64,000 nt of DNA from assembly GCF_000425805.1 (NCBI RefSeq), contig NZ_AUED01000003.1, forward strand, positions 310,001-374,000. Direction: 5' to 3'. The stretch comes from Pseudomonas vranovensis DSM 16006. Lineage in GTDB: Bacteria; Pseudomonadota; Gammaproteobacteria; Pseudomonadales; Pseudomonadaceae. Below, piece after piece: positions 1 through 6,570 of the stretch (position 1 is the stretch's first letter; each line of letters opens with the position of its first letter). The translations under genes and the position numbers were made by a program. The notes beneath the pieces are model-generated. The model saw nothing but the letters and a program-made list of their open reading frames with translations. It was not told where the DNA came from and ran no database searches.

Positions 1-284
1 TTGGTGGTGAAATGCGCCTGGTGGGCAGCGAAGCGGTACTGCCTCCGGAGCAAGCCGGTTTGCCAGCTGACGCCAAAGGCGACTGGTTCGGTGCCGGCAC
101 CGGCTGGGGTTACGCCGAACGTATCCCGGTGGCGCTGAGCGGCCAGGATGCAAGCCTCCTGCCCCATGCCCAGGACCTGCTGGCCCTGGCCACCTTCGCC
201 TGGCAGCGTGGCGAAGCCATCCCCGCCGACCAAGCGCAGCCTGTGTACCTGCGCGACAACGTAGCTACGCCCAAGGCACGTTGA
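1..284 (+). CDS. tsaB: TsaB, C-terminal part (tRNA t6A synthesis)
   Basis: Only the last 93 codons are in the window; the reading frame is open to the left edge, so the start is missing. The tail ends in VYLRDNVATPKAR, which resembles the C-terminus of Pseudomonas TsaB (YeaZ). In the family, TsaB is the non-catalytic partner of TsaD and works with TsaE and TsaC to add threonylcarbamoyl to A37 of ANN-reading tRNAs in the cytoplasm. The catalytic chemistry is in TsaD, so no active-site residues are expected here. The call rests on this tail and on gene order, because tsaB lies upstream of the mexL/plsB region in other pseudomonads. An alternative is another member of the ASKHA-like glycoprotease family, which is unlikely. 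Confidence 0.82.
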   Translation, partial: GGEMRLVGSEAVLPPEQAGLPADAKGDWFGAGTGWGYAERIPVALSGQDASLLPHAQDLLALATFAWQRGEAIPADQAQPVYLRDNVATPKAR

Positions 285-414
285 GTGCATCTCGTCGGTT
301 ATTCCCAGGGTAAATAAAACCTTTTGCCTAGACTGTGGTCCAGTTATCAGTCGGGCATTAGCGAAGGATCTCTGATGCTGCTAAATTGCCATCAATGGTC
401 CTGAGTAGATCGCC

Positions 415-702
415 ATGCGTATCGACGGTTTTTCCTCGCAGCCCTATCCAATCAAGCGTACCGCGCGCAAAGCGCCGGCTCGCAGCGATGACGTGGACGA
501 GGATCTGCCCGGCGAGTACGAGGTACAACCCCAGGCCAGTACTGGCCAGGCGCGCACCGGTGGATTGCCGGCCCGCCCGCAGGACATGATCTTCCCCCGT
601 GCCTGCAACAAGCGCACAGCCCAGGCCCTGACCAGCTACCTGACGACTGCAGGCTTCGTGGATTGGGAGATGGAAGTGCTGGGGCTGGACCTGTACATTT
701 GA
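415..702 (+). CDS. Small hypothetical protein, 95 aa
   Basis: The product is unrecognised. The 95-residue protein starts MRIDGFSSQPYPIKR. It has a basic N-terminal third, a polar and probably disordered middle rich in Asp, Gln, Gly and Pro, and a more ordered C-terminal segment (about residues 60-95) ending in GLDLYI. There is no signal peptide, membrane segment or cysteine pair; one Cys is visible near residue 63. A GAGTAGA stretch about 8 bases before the ATG could be a weak ribosome-binding site. It lies between tsaB and the DUF72 gene on the same strand and stops 3 bases before the next start, which suggests co-transcription with that gene. I believe similar proteins are conserved in pseudomonads, but that is memory, not a search. 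Confidence 0.6.
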   Translation: MRIDGFSSQPYPIKRTARKAPARSDDVDEDLPGEYEVQPQASTGQARTGGLPARPQDMIFPRACNKRTAQALTSYLTTAGFVDWEMEVLGLDLYI

Positions 703-705
703 TGG

Positions 706-1575
706 ATGAGTCTGTCCACGCTTCCCTATTTTCTTGGTTGCCCGTCCTGGAGTGAAAACGCCTGGCGCGAGTACCTGTATCCCGCTGACGCTAAAAGCGG
801 CGATTTTCTAAGCCTCTACAGCCAGGTGTTCAACGCCGTAGAAGGCAACACTACCTTTTATGCCCGTCCGTCCCCGGCGACCCTCGAGCGTTGGGCTCAA
901 ATAATGCCCGCGCACTTTCGCTTCACCGCCAAGTTTCCCGGCGATATCAGCCATGGCGGCGACCTGCACGGGCAATTGGCTGCGGCGCAGGCCTTCATCG
1001 AGCTGCTCAAGCCCCTGGGGGCACGGGTTGCCCCCTATTGGCTGCAACTGCCGGCGACCTTCGGGCCTGCGCGCCTGGGCGAACTGGTGACGTTTCTCGA
1101 TGAAATCACCGTGCCCATCGCCGTCGAGGTGCGCAACCAGGCGTTTTTTGCCAAGGGCAATGAGGAGCGGTTGCTCAACCGGCTGCTGCTTGACCGTGGT
1201 GTGGAGCGTATCTGCCTGGACCCACGGGCACTGTTCAGTTGCACATCCCGTGATCCGGGTGTGCTCCATGCCCAGTCGAAAAAACCCCGTGTGCCTCCGC
1301 GTCCCACCGCCTTCAGCCAACACCCTCAGGTGCGCTTCATCGGCCACCCGGAACTGGCGGCCAATGAATCCTTTCTACTGCCTTGGCTGAACAAGGTTGC
1401 TGCCTGGATCGAGGAAGGGCGCAGCCCCTATGTTTTCCTGCATACTGCTGACAACCGCCTGGCCGCGGCGCTGGCGCAGCGTTTTCATCGCGGTTTGATG
1501 GAGCGCCTGCCGGGGCTTGCGGCCTTGCCTGAACTGGACAGGACGCCTGAGGCCGAACAACTCGGCTTGCTTTGA
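706..1575 (+). CDS. DUF72 (YecE-like) family protein, 289 aa
   Basis: The protein resembles the DUF72/YecE family, a TIM-barrel-like fold of unknown biochemical role. Visible family hallmarks are the N-terminal GCPSWSENAWREYLYP region, the FNAVEGNTTFYARP segment (about residues 42-55), FRFTAKFPGDISH (about 71-83), and the late FLHTADN motif near residue 245. The start at 706 directly follows the previous stop (700-702), so the two genes are probably translated together. An overlapping ATG at 702 is in another frame. No signal peptide or membrane helix is visible, so it is probably cytoplasmic. Function is unknown. Confidence 0.8.
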   Translation: MSLSTLPYFLGCPSWSENAWREYLYPADAKSGDFLSLYSQVFNAVEGNTTFYARPSPATLERWAQIMPAHFRFTAKFPGDISHGGDLHGQLAAAQAFIELLKPLGARVAPYWLQLPATFGPARLGELVTFLDEITVPIAVEVRNQAFFAKGNEERLLNRLLLDRGVERICLDPRALFSCTSRDPGVLHAQSKKPRVPPRPTAFSQHPQVRFIGHPELAANESFLLPWLNKVAAWIEEGRSPYVFLHTADNRLAAALAQRFHRGLMERLPGLAALPELDRTPEAEQLGLL

Positions 1576-1608
1576 ACACGTCCTGCCGCCTGCCCGGGAG
1601 CCGTGATC

Positions 1609-2439
1609 ATGGATGTACAAACCCTGCGTGCCGAAGCCTTCAAAGCCCTGCATGAGCGTGACACCGCCTTCGTCATCCCCAACCCCTGGGATGCCGGCTC
1701 CGCCAAGCTGCTGGCGAGCCTGGGCTTCGAGGCGCTGGCGACCACCAGTGCAGGCCTGGCGTTCTCGTTGGGGCGGCCGGATGCCGAAGGGGCGATGAAC
1801 CTGGGTGAAACCCTGGACAATGCGCGCGCCATTGTCGATGCCACCGCCTTGCCGGTGGCCGCTGACCTTGAGAACGGCTTCAGTGATGACCCCAAAGGTT
1901 GCGCCGAGACGATTCTTCAAGCGGCACAGGCCGGCCTGGTGGGGGGTTCTATCGAGGATGCCAGCGGCAATCCCGATGAGCCCATCTACAGCTTCCATCA
2001 TGCAGTTGAGCGAGTTGAAGCCGCCGTGGCCGCGGCCCGCAGCCTGGACTTCCCTTTCATGCTCTGTGCCCGCGCCGAGAACCTGCTGCACGGGCGCTTG
2101 GACCTGGACGACACTATCGCCCGCCTGCAGGCCTTCGCCGAAGCTGGGGCCGACGTGCTCTATGCCCCGGGCCTGCGCACGGCCGAAGAAATTCGAGCGG
2201 TGGTCCAGGCGGTGGCGCCCAGGCCTGTGAACGTGCTGATGGGGCTCAGCGGCGTGCAGTTGAGCGTCAACCAATTGCAGGACCTGGGCGTGCGGCGCAT
2301 CAGTGTCGGTTCTTCCATGGCGCGGGCCGCCTACGGGGCGTTCTACCGCGCAGCGCAAGAGATCCAGGATCAGGGCAGCTTCACCTTTGGCGAGCAGGCG
2401 CTGCCGTTTGACCAGTTGAACCAGTTGTTCAGGCGCTGA
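1609..2439 (+). CDS. Isocitrate lyase / PEP mutase superfamily protein
   Basis: The 276-residue protein is a TIM barrel of the isocitrate lyase/PEP mutase superfamily, which cleaves or forms C-C or C-P bonds in 2-hydroxy or oxo acids using Mg2+. Visible signatures are IPNPWDAGSAKLLASLGF near the N-terminus (substrate loop), TTSAGLAFSLG, ADLENGFSDD (acidic metal-binding stretch) and GGSIEDASG, the counterpart of the family's IED motif. The KKCGH signature of true isocitrate lyases is absent, so glyoxylate-cycle activity is unlikely; 2-methylisocitrate-lyase-like or oxaloacetate-decarboxylase-like activity is possible. I start it at ATG 1609, 8 bases after CGGGAG; a GTG at 1603 in the same frame would add two residues. 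The substrate cannot be named from sequence. Confidence 0.78.
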   Translation: MDVQTLRAEAFKALHERDTAFVIPNPWDAGSAKLLASLGFEALATTSAGLAFSLGRPDAEGAMNLGETLDNARAIVDATALPVAADLENGFSDDPKGCAETILQAAQAGLVGGSIEDASGNPDEPIYSFHHAVERVEAAVAAARSLDFPFMLCARAENLLHGRLDLDDTIARLQAFAEAGADVLYAPGLRTAEEIRAVVQAVAPRPVNVLMGLSGVQLSVNQLQDLGVRRISVGSSMARAAYGAFYRAAQEIQDQGSFTFGEQALPFDQLNQLFRR

Positions 2440-2445
2440 CCTGCC

Positions 2446-3135
2446 GTGGGCAAGGGCCTGCTGCTGTGTCTGTTGCTGGTGGCGGCAGGTGTAGTTGCCT
2501 GGTACCAGGGTGTGCGTGTGCCGGACGCCTGGAACCCGTGGGCGGTGCTCGACGTACGCCAACCCCCCAATCTGCTGACGGCGTACAAGCTTGGGCGTTT
2601 GCAGGATGACCCACAACGCTGCGCGCAAGCGTTGGCCACTTCGGGTCTACGTTATCGCCAGCAGGCCGACAGCCCGGCGCAGGCGCCCTGTCCGCTGGAA
2701 AATGTGCTGCGTGTGGAAGGCAGTGCGGTGCGCCTGAGTAGCAGTTTTCTGGCCAGTTGCCCGCTGGCGGTGGCCTATGCACTGTTCGAGCACCATGCCT
2801 TGCAGCCGGCGGCACAGCGCGCGTTCGCCCAGCCGGTGGTGCAGGTCGATCACCTGGGCAGCTTTGCCTGTCGCAACGTCTACAACCGCAAGGACGGTCG
2901 GCTCAGCCAGCACGCGACGGCCAATGCCCTAGATATCGCCGGGTTTCGGCTGGCGGATGGGCAGCGGATCACACTGTTGAAGGACTGGGGCGGCGAGGGC
3001 GCCAAGGCGCAGTTTTTACGTGAGGTGCATGCGCGGGCTTGCGACAGCTTCAATACGGTGTTGGGGCCGGACTATAACGCCGCCCACCATAACCACTTCC
3101 ATCTGGACATGGGCTTCTGGCAGGTGTGCCGCTGA
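2446..3135 (+). CDS. Extensin-like C-terminal domain protein
   Basis: The 229-residue protein has a GTG start at 2446, six bases after the previous stop. Residues 4-19 form a hydrophobic stretch, a signal anchor or uncleaved signal, followed by a periplasmic domain. The C-terminal half matches the extensin-like C-terminal family: RNVYNRKDGRLSQHATANAL, then the end motif HHNHFHLDMGFW. The SQH...D...HxH pattern is shared with zinc D-Ala-D-Ala carboxypeptidases of the VanY/MepA type, so a cell-wall peptidase role is a reasonable inference but unproven. Cysteines near residues 59, 76, 104 and 145 may form periplasmic disulfides. It is convergent with the next gene, with one base between stop codons. 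Confidence 0.78.
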   Translation: MGKGLLLCLLLVAAGVVAWYQGVRVPDAWNPWAVLDVRQPPNLLTAYKLGRLQDDPQRCAQALATSGLRYRQQADSPAQAPCPLENVLRVEGSAVRLSSSFLASCPLAVAYALFEHHALQPAAQRAFAQPVVQVDHLGSFACRNVYNRKDGRLSQHATANALDIAGFRLADGQRITLLKDWGGEGAKAQFLREVHARACDSFNTVLGPDYNAAHHNHFHLDMGFWQVCR

Positions 3136-3136
3136 C

Positions 3137-3757
3137 TCAGGCGGCGATGCGCACGTTGTTCAGCACTACGGGGCGCGCCCAGCGGTTGTCGAAGTCCAGG
3201 GCTGATTGCTGGGCCGCCAGGATCGGTTCGTCAAAGGGCTCGGGGGCCTTGTCCAGCAGGTCCAGCTCGAACTCGGCGATCGGCAAGTACAGCGGCTTTG
3301 GCGTGGGGCCTGGGCTCGGTTCTGCAATCGGATGCCCCTGGCTCATGACCACCGGGCGCACCCAGGTGTTGCTGATATCCAGTTGGCGCTGCTGCTCGAT
3401 CAGTTCGGCATCGCTATAGGGTGGGGCGAGCTTTTCCAGCAGTTCCGGCTCGAATTCGGCAATCGGCAGGAACAGAGGCTCGGGCGGAGCGATTTCGGTG
3501 TCCAGCACGTTGCACAGGCGCTGGCTGTGAATGTGTGCCAGTACCTGGCTACCACCCAGTGGCTCGCCTGTTGCCTTGTCGTACTGTTCGAGGGTGAGGT
3601 TGCCGGTTTTGCCGTCTTCACCCTGTTGCTCGGCCAGGGCACGGGCGAAGAAGTCCTGCCACAGGTGGCTGACGCCACCCAATGCCTGGGTGTTATGCCG
3701 CCCGTAGTTGCCGACGGGCGATAAATAACCTGAGCTGAGCTGAAGAATATCGGTCAT
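3137..3757 (-). CDS. Hypothetical protein with tandem internal repeat
   Basis: I do not recognise a named family. The 206-residue protein has an N-terminal segment (about 1-90) and two tandem copies of a roughly 47-residue module. The first, near residue 93, starts PLFLPIAEFEPELLEK; the second, near residue 158, starts PLYLPIAEFELDLLDK. Both continue to a QQ..LD..N.W.RPVV block. Copies share the LPIAEFE, LL and W.RPVV positions, so an intragenic duplication is likely. The protein is acidic, with no signal peptide and no membrane helix. It starts at ATG 3757 and is divergent from rsmJ. Some Pseudomonas genomes carry a protein here, I believe, but its role is unknown. Confidence 0.65.
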   Translation of the reverse strand: MTDILQLSSGYLSPVGNYGRHNTQALGGVSHLWQDFFARALAEQQGEDGKTGNLTLEQYDKATGEPLGGSQVLAHIHSQRLCNVLDTEIAPPEPLFLPIAEFEPELLEKLAPPYSDAELIEQQRQLDISNTWVRPVVMSQGHPIAEPSPGPTPKPLYLPIAEFELDLLDKAPEPFDEPILAAQQSALDFDNRWARPVVLNNVRIAA

Positions 3758-3852
3758 GGCAGTCGCAGGCGCTGAAGGTCTGGCAAAATAGCGAATACTT
3801 CGTATATCGGCCGTGGCCGACGATCATTTAATTTTTTTGAGTACAGGATGTG

Positions 3853-4635
3853 ATGGTGGAGCTACTGGCGGACGGCGGCATCCGGGTCGAGGCACTGACG
3901 GCCGACTATCAGGCCCAGGCCAATGAGTGGGCGCAGCGCCTGGAGCTGCCGCTGGCGGACGATAACGCAGGCTTTGCCGTGCAGGTTGGTGCCAGCGGGC
4001 TGCAGATCCAGCAGTTGGGCCCACAGGCGCCGGGCCCGGTGCGGGTCGACTTCGTCGAAGGCGCGGCGGCGCACCGGCGGGTGTTCGGCGGCGGCAGCGG
4101 GCAGATGATCGCCAAGGCGGTGGGCATTGCCCAGGGCATTCGCCCGCAAGTGCTCGACTGCACGGCGGGGCTGGGCAAGGATGCGTTCGTGCTGGCCAGC
4201 CTGGGTTGCCGGATGACCCTGATCGAGCGCCAGCCGCTGGTTGCCGCGCTGCTGCAGGATGGCCTGGCCCGGGCGGCCAGCGATGCCGAAGCCGGCCCGA
4301 TTGTCGCGCGGATGCAGCTGCTTGTCGGCAATGCCATCGAGCACCTGCGCAACTGGCAGGGCGAGCCGCCGCAGGTGATCTACCTCGACCCGATGTTTCC
4401 CCATCGCGACAAGAGCGCCCTGGTGAAAAAGGAAATGCGCGTATTCCGCCCGCTGGTCGGTGACGACCTGGATGCACCGGCCCTGCTCGAAGCGGCGCTG
4501 GCCCTGGCCAGCCACCGGGTGGTGGTCAAGCGCCCGCGCAAGGCGCCGATCATCGAAGGGCCCAAGCCAAGCCACAGCCTGGAAGGCAAGTCCAGCCGCT
4601 ATGACATCTACCCGAAAAAGGCCCTCAAGGCCTGA
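3853..4635 (+). CDS. rsmJ: 16S rRNA m2G1516 methyltransferase RsmJ
   Basis: The 260-residue class I SAM-dependent methyltransferase matches RsmJ (YhiQ), which methylates N2 of G1516 in helix 45 region 16S rRNA. Visible parts are VFGGGSGQ before the fold, the SAM-binding motif [10 protein letters not shown] (residues 102-110), LIERQP at the end of strand 2, and the catalytic-type YLDPMFPHR motif (177-185). The end [14 protein letters not shown] is typical of the family. I chose ATG 3853, preceded by ACAGGA; a GTG at 3850 would add one residue. The stop codon directly abuts the stop of the convergent TetR gene (TGATCA). Confidence 0.9.
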   Translation: MVELLADGGIRVEALTADYQAQANEWAQRLELPLADDNAGFAVQVGASGLQIQQLGPQAPGPVRVDFVEGAAAHRRVFGGGSGQMIAKAVGIAQGIRPQVLDCTAGLGKDAFVLASLGCRMTLIERQPLVAALLQDGLARAASDAEAGPIVARMQLLVGNAIEHLRNWQGEPPQVIYLDPMFPHRDKSALVKKEMRVFRPLVGDDLDAPALLEAALALASHRVVVKRPRKAPIIEGPKPSHSLEGKSSRYDIYPKKALKA

Positions 4636-5310
4636 TCAGGGCCGATAGGCGTTCAGGAACATCCTCACCACTTCTTCGACATGGGCCTGCGTGGCCTCGG
4701 CGTCCAGGGCCGGGGCGTAGCCGAGCAGCAGGCGATAGTTCGGCGCGCCCTTGAGCAGGCAGAAGAAGTGTTCTGCTGCTTTGTCCGGATGCTCGATGCG
4801 CAGCAGTCCGCGCTGATCGACGCGTCGCAGCAAGGCTTCCATCTCCCGCAACACCCGCAATGGGCCGGCCTCAAAGAAAATCTGGCTGAGCTTGGGGTCC
4901 TGAGTGCCCAGGGTCATGATCAGGCGTGTCAGTTGCACTGACTGCTCACTGCTGATCAGCGCCTGGAAGCCGCAGCCGATATTGAGCAATACCTGCTCCA
5001 GCGGCGCACCGTCAGGCAGCTCGAAGATCAACTCCGGCAATTGTGCCGTGCAGGTTGCCGAGATGGCTGCGGTAAACAGCGTCTCCTTGTCGGTGAAGTG
5101 GCTGTAGACCGTGAGTTTTGAAACACCTGCCGCTGTCGCGACCGCATCCATGCTGGTGCTGGCATAGCCAAGGGTCAGAAACAGCTGCTTCGCCGCCTCG
5201 AGTATGGCCTGGCGCTTGACCAGGTCTTTGGGCCGGCCGGGGCCGACGGGAGCGGTGAGATCGTTGGGCATGAGTACGTGTACAGGTTCCGGTTGGTGCA
5301 CATGGTACAT
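4636..5310 (-). CDS. mexL: TetR-family repressor, MexL-like
   Basis: The protein is TetR-type. An N-terminal helix-turn-helix (TSMDAVATAAGVSKLTVYSHF, about residues 51-71) follows the GRPKDLVKRQAILEAAKQLF helix, and the C-terminal ligand-binding domain resembles the AefR/MexL class. It is divergent from a two-gene RND efflux operon. In P. aeruginosa the same arrangement near plsB is mexL-mexJK, where MexL represses mexJK and itself; orthology here rests on that synteny and on size. Two starts are possible. ATG 5310 gives 224 residues and has AGG about 8 bases upstream. ATG 5271 (MPNDL) gives 211 residues, closer to the 212 of PAO1 MexL, but lacks a good ribosome-binding site. An inverted repeat at 5412-5427 is a candidate operator. 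Confidence 0.82.
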   Translation of the reverse strand: MYHVHQPEPVHVLMPNDLTAPVGPGRPKDLVKRQAILEAAKQLFLTLGYASTSMDAVATAAGVSKLTVYSHFTDKETLFTAAISATCTAQLPELIFELPDGAPLEQVLLNIGCGFQALISSEQSVQLTRLIMTLGTQDPKLSQIFFEAGPLRVLREMEALLRRVDQRGLLRIEHPDKAAEHFFCLLKGAPNYRLLLGYAPALDAEATQAHVEEVVRMFLNAYRP

Positions 5311-5411
5311 CGCCGACCTGTCCGTGGCTGGCAGATATCGTCATAAAGGAATCGCGTTAATACGATTTTTCTCTTGGGCCGCGGCTTCCCGGCTGTGGTT
5401 CCCTGATTTAA

Positions 5412-5427
5412 TATACCCGCCAGTATA
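5412..5427. promoter_or_regulatory. Candidate TetR/MexL operator
   Basis: The sequence TATAC-CCGCCA-GTATA is a perfect 5-bp inverted repeat with a 6-base spacer in an AT-rich patch of the 153-bp divergent gap between the TetR gene and the efflux operon. The right arm overlaps a TATAAA that could be a -10 element for mexJ. Binding by the neighbouring repressor is inference. Confidence 0.5.
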
Positions 5428-5463
5428 AATATTCAAAGCGTCACTCGCGAAAGGTCATTCATC

Positions 5464-6564
5464 ATGTTGCGCCATGCCTTGCCCCTCGCTCTGCCCATCG
5501 GCCTTGCCATGCTGCTCTCTGCCTGCGGGCAGGAGGGTGCACCGCAGACTTCCCTGCGTCCTGCCATGGTCGTGCAGCCGCAACCGGCCAGCGCCGCTGC
5601 CGACAGCTACCCGGGCGAGGTGCGTGCGCGCTTTGAGCCGGAGCTGGCGTTCCGCATCGGGGGCAAGGTCAGCAAGCGCCTGGTCGAAGAGGGGCAGCGG
5701 GTCAAGGCCGAGCAGCCGCTGGCACAGCTCGACCCGCAGGATGTACGCCTGCAACTGGAGGCCAGTCGCGCCCAACTGGCCGCCGCTGAAGCCAACCTGA
5801 CCTTGGTCAAGGCCGAGCGCGACCGCTACAAGACCCTGCTTGACCGTCAGATGGTCAGCCATTCCCAGTATGACAATGCCGAAAACCTCTATCGCGCCGG
5901 TCTGGCCCGGCTCAAGCAGGTGCGTGCCGAATACGACGTGGCTGGCAACCAGGCCGAATACGCCGTGTTGCGCGCCTCTCAGGACGGTGTGATCGCCAAG
6001 CGCCAGGTCGAGGTCGGGCAGGTGGTATCCGCCGGCCAGACCGTATTTACCCTGGCCACCGATGGCGAACGCGAAGTGCTGATCGGTTTGCCGGAACAGC
6101 AGTTCGGCCGCTTCAAAGTCGGTCAGCCGGTGTCGGTTGAGCTCTGGTCGCAACCCGATGAACGCTTTACCGGACGCATTCGTGAGCTGTCGCCATCGGC
6201 AGACCCGCGCTCGCGGACCTTTGCCGCGCGCATTGCCTTCACCGCGGGCAAGGTGCCCGCAGAGCTGGGCCAGAGTGCCCGGGTGTACATCCAGCACGAT
6301 GAGCAGGTGCCGTTGGCGGTGCCGCTGTCGGCCCTGACCGCCGAAAACGGTCAGACCTACGTATGGCGTGTGGACGCCAACAACACCCTCAAGCGTGTGC
6401 CAGTACGGGTGGGCGCCTATGGCGAGAACAGTGTGCCAGTGCTTGAAGGGCTCAATGCCTCGGACTGGGTAGTGGCGGCCGGCGTGCATGTGCTCCAGGA
6501 GGGGCAACAGGTGCGTCCGGTGGATCGTTCCAATCGTGTGGTGAATCTGGCGGCCAAGGAGTAA
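5464..6564 (+). CDS. mexJ: RND efflux periplasmic adaptor, MexJ-like
   Basis: The 366-residue membrane-fusion protein links an inner-membrane RND pump to an outer-membrane channel. The N-terminus is a lipoprotein signal with lipobox LSAC and lipidated Cys21. Then come the beta-barrel/lipoyl segment (FRIGGKVSKRLVEEGQRV, about 61-78), an alpha-helical hairpin (about 100-150) and the second lipoyl half (ASQDGVIAKRQVEVGQVV, about 172-189). PAO1 MexJ is 367 residues, which fits. The gene is first in the operon, 6 bases before the pump gene. No outer-membrane channel gene follows; in P. aeruginosa MexJK recruits OprM or OpmH from elsewhere, so the same may hold here. Repression by the divergent TetR gene is likely. 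Confidence 0.88.
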   Translation: MLRHALPLALPIGLAMLLSACGQEGAPQTSLRPAMVVQPQPASAAADSYPGEVRARFEPELAFRIGGKVSKRLVEEGQRVKAEQPLAQLDPQDVRLQLEASRAQLAAAEANLTLVKAERDRYKTLLDRQMVSHSQYDNAENLYRAGLARLKQVRAEYDVAGNQAEYAVLRASQDGVIAKRQVEVGQVVSAGQTVFTLATDGEREVLIGLPEQQFGRFKVGQPVSVELWSQPDERFTGRIRELSPSADPRSRTFAARIAFTAGKVPAELGQSARVYIQHDEQVPLAVPLSALTAENGQTYVWRVDANNTLKRVPVRVGAYGENSVPVLEGLNASDWVVAAGVHVLQEGQQVRPVDRSNRVVNLAAKE

Positions 6565-6570
6565 GTCCCG

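Noticed and set aside
386..589. Alternative frame overlapping the small gene at 415-702
   Set aside because: It is Arg/Pro/Ser-rich, as off-frame high-GC translations are, and the 415 frame has the better protein-like composition and spacing to the next gene.
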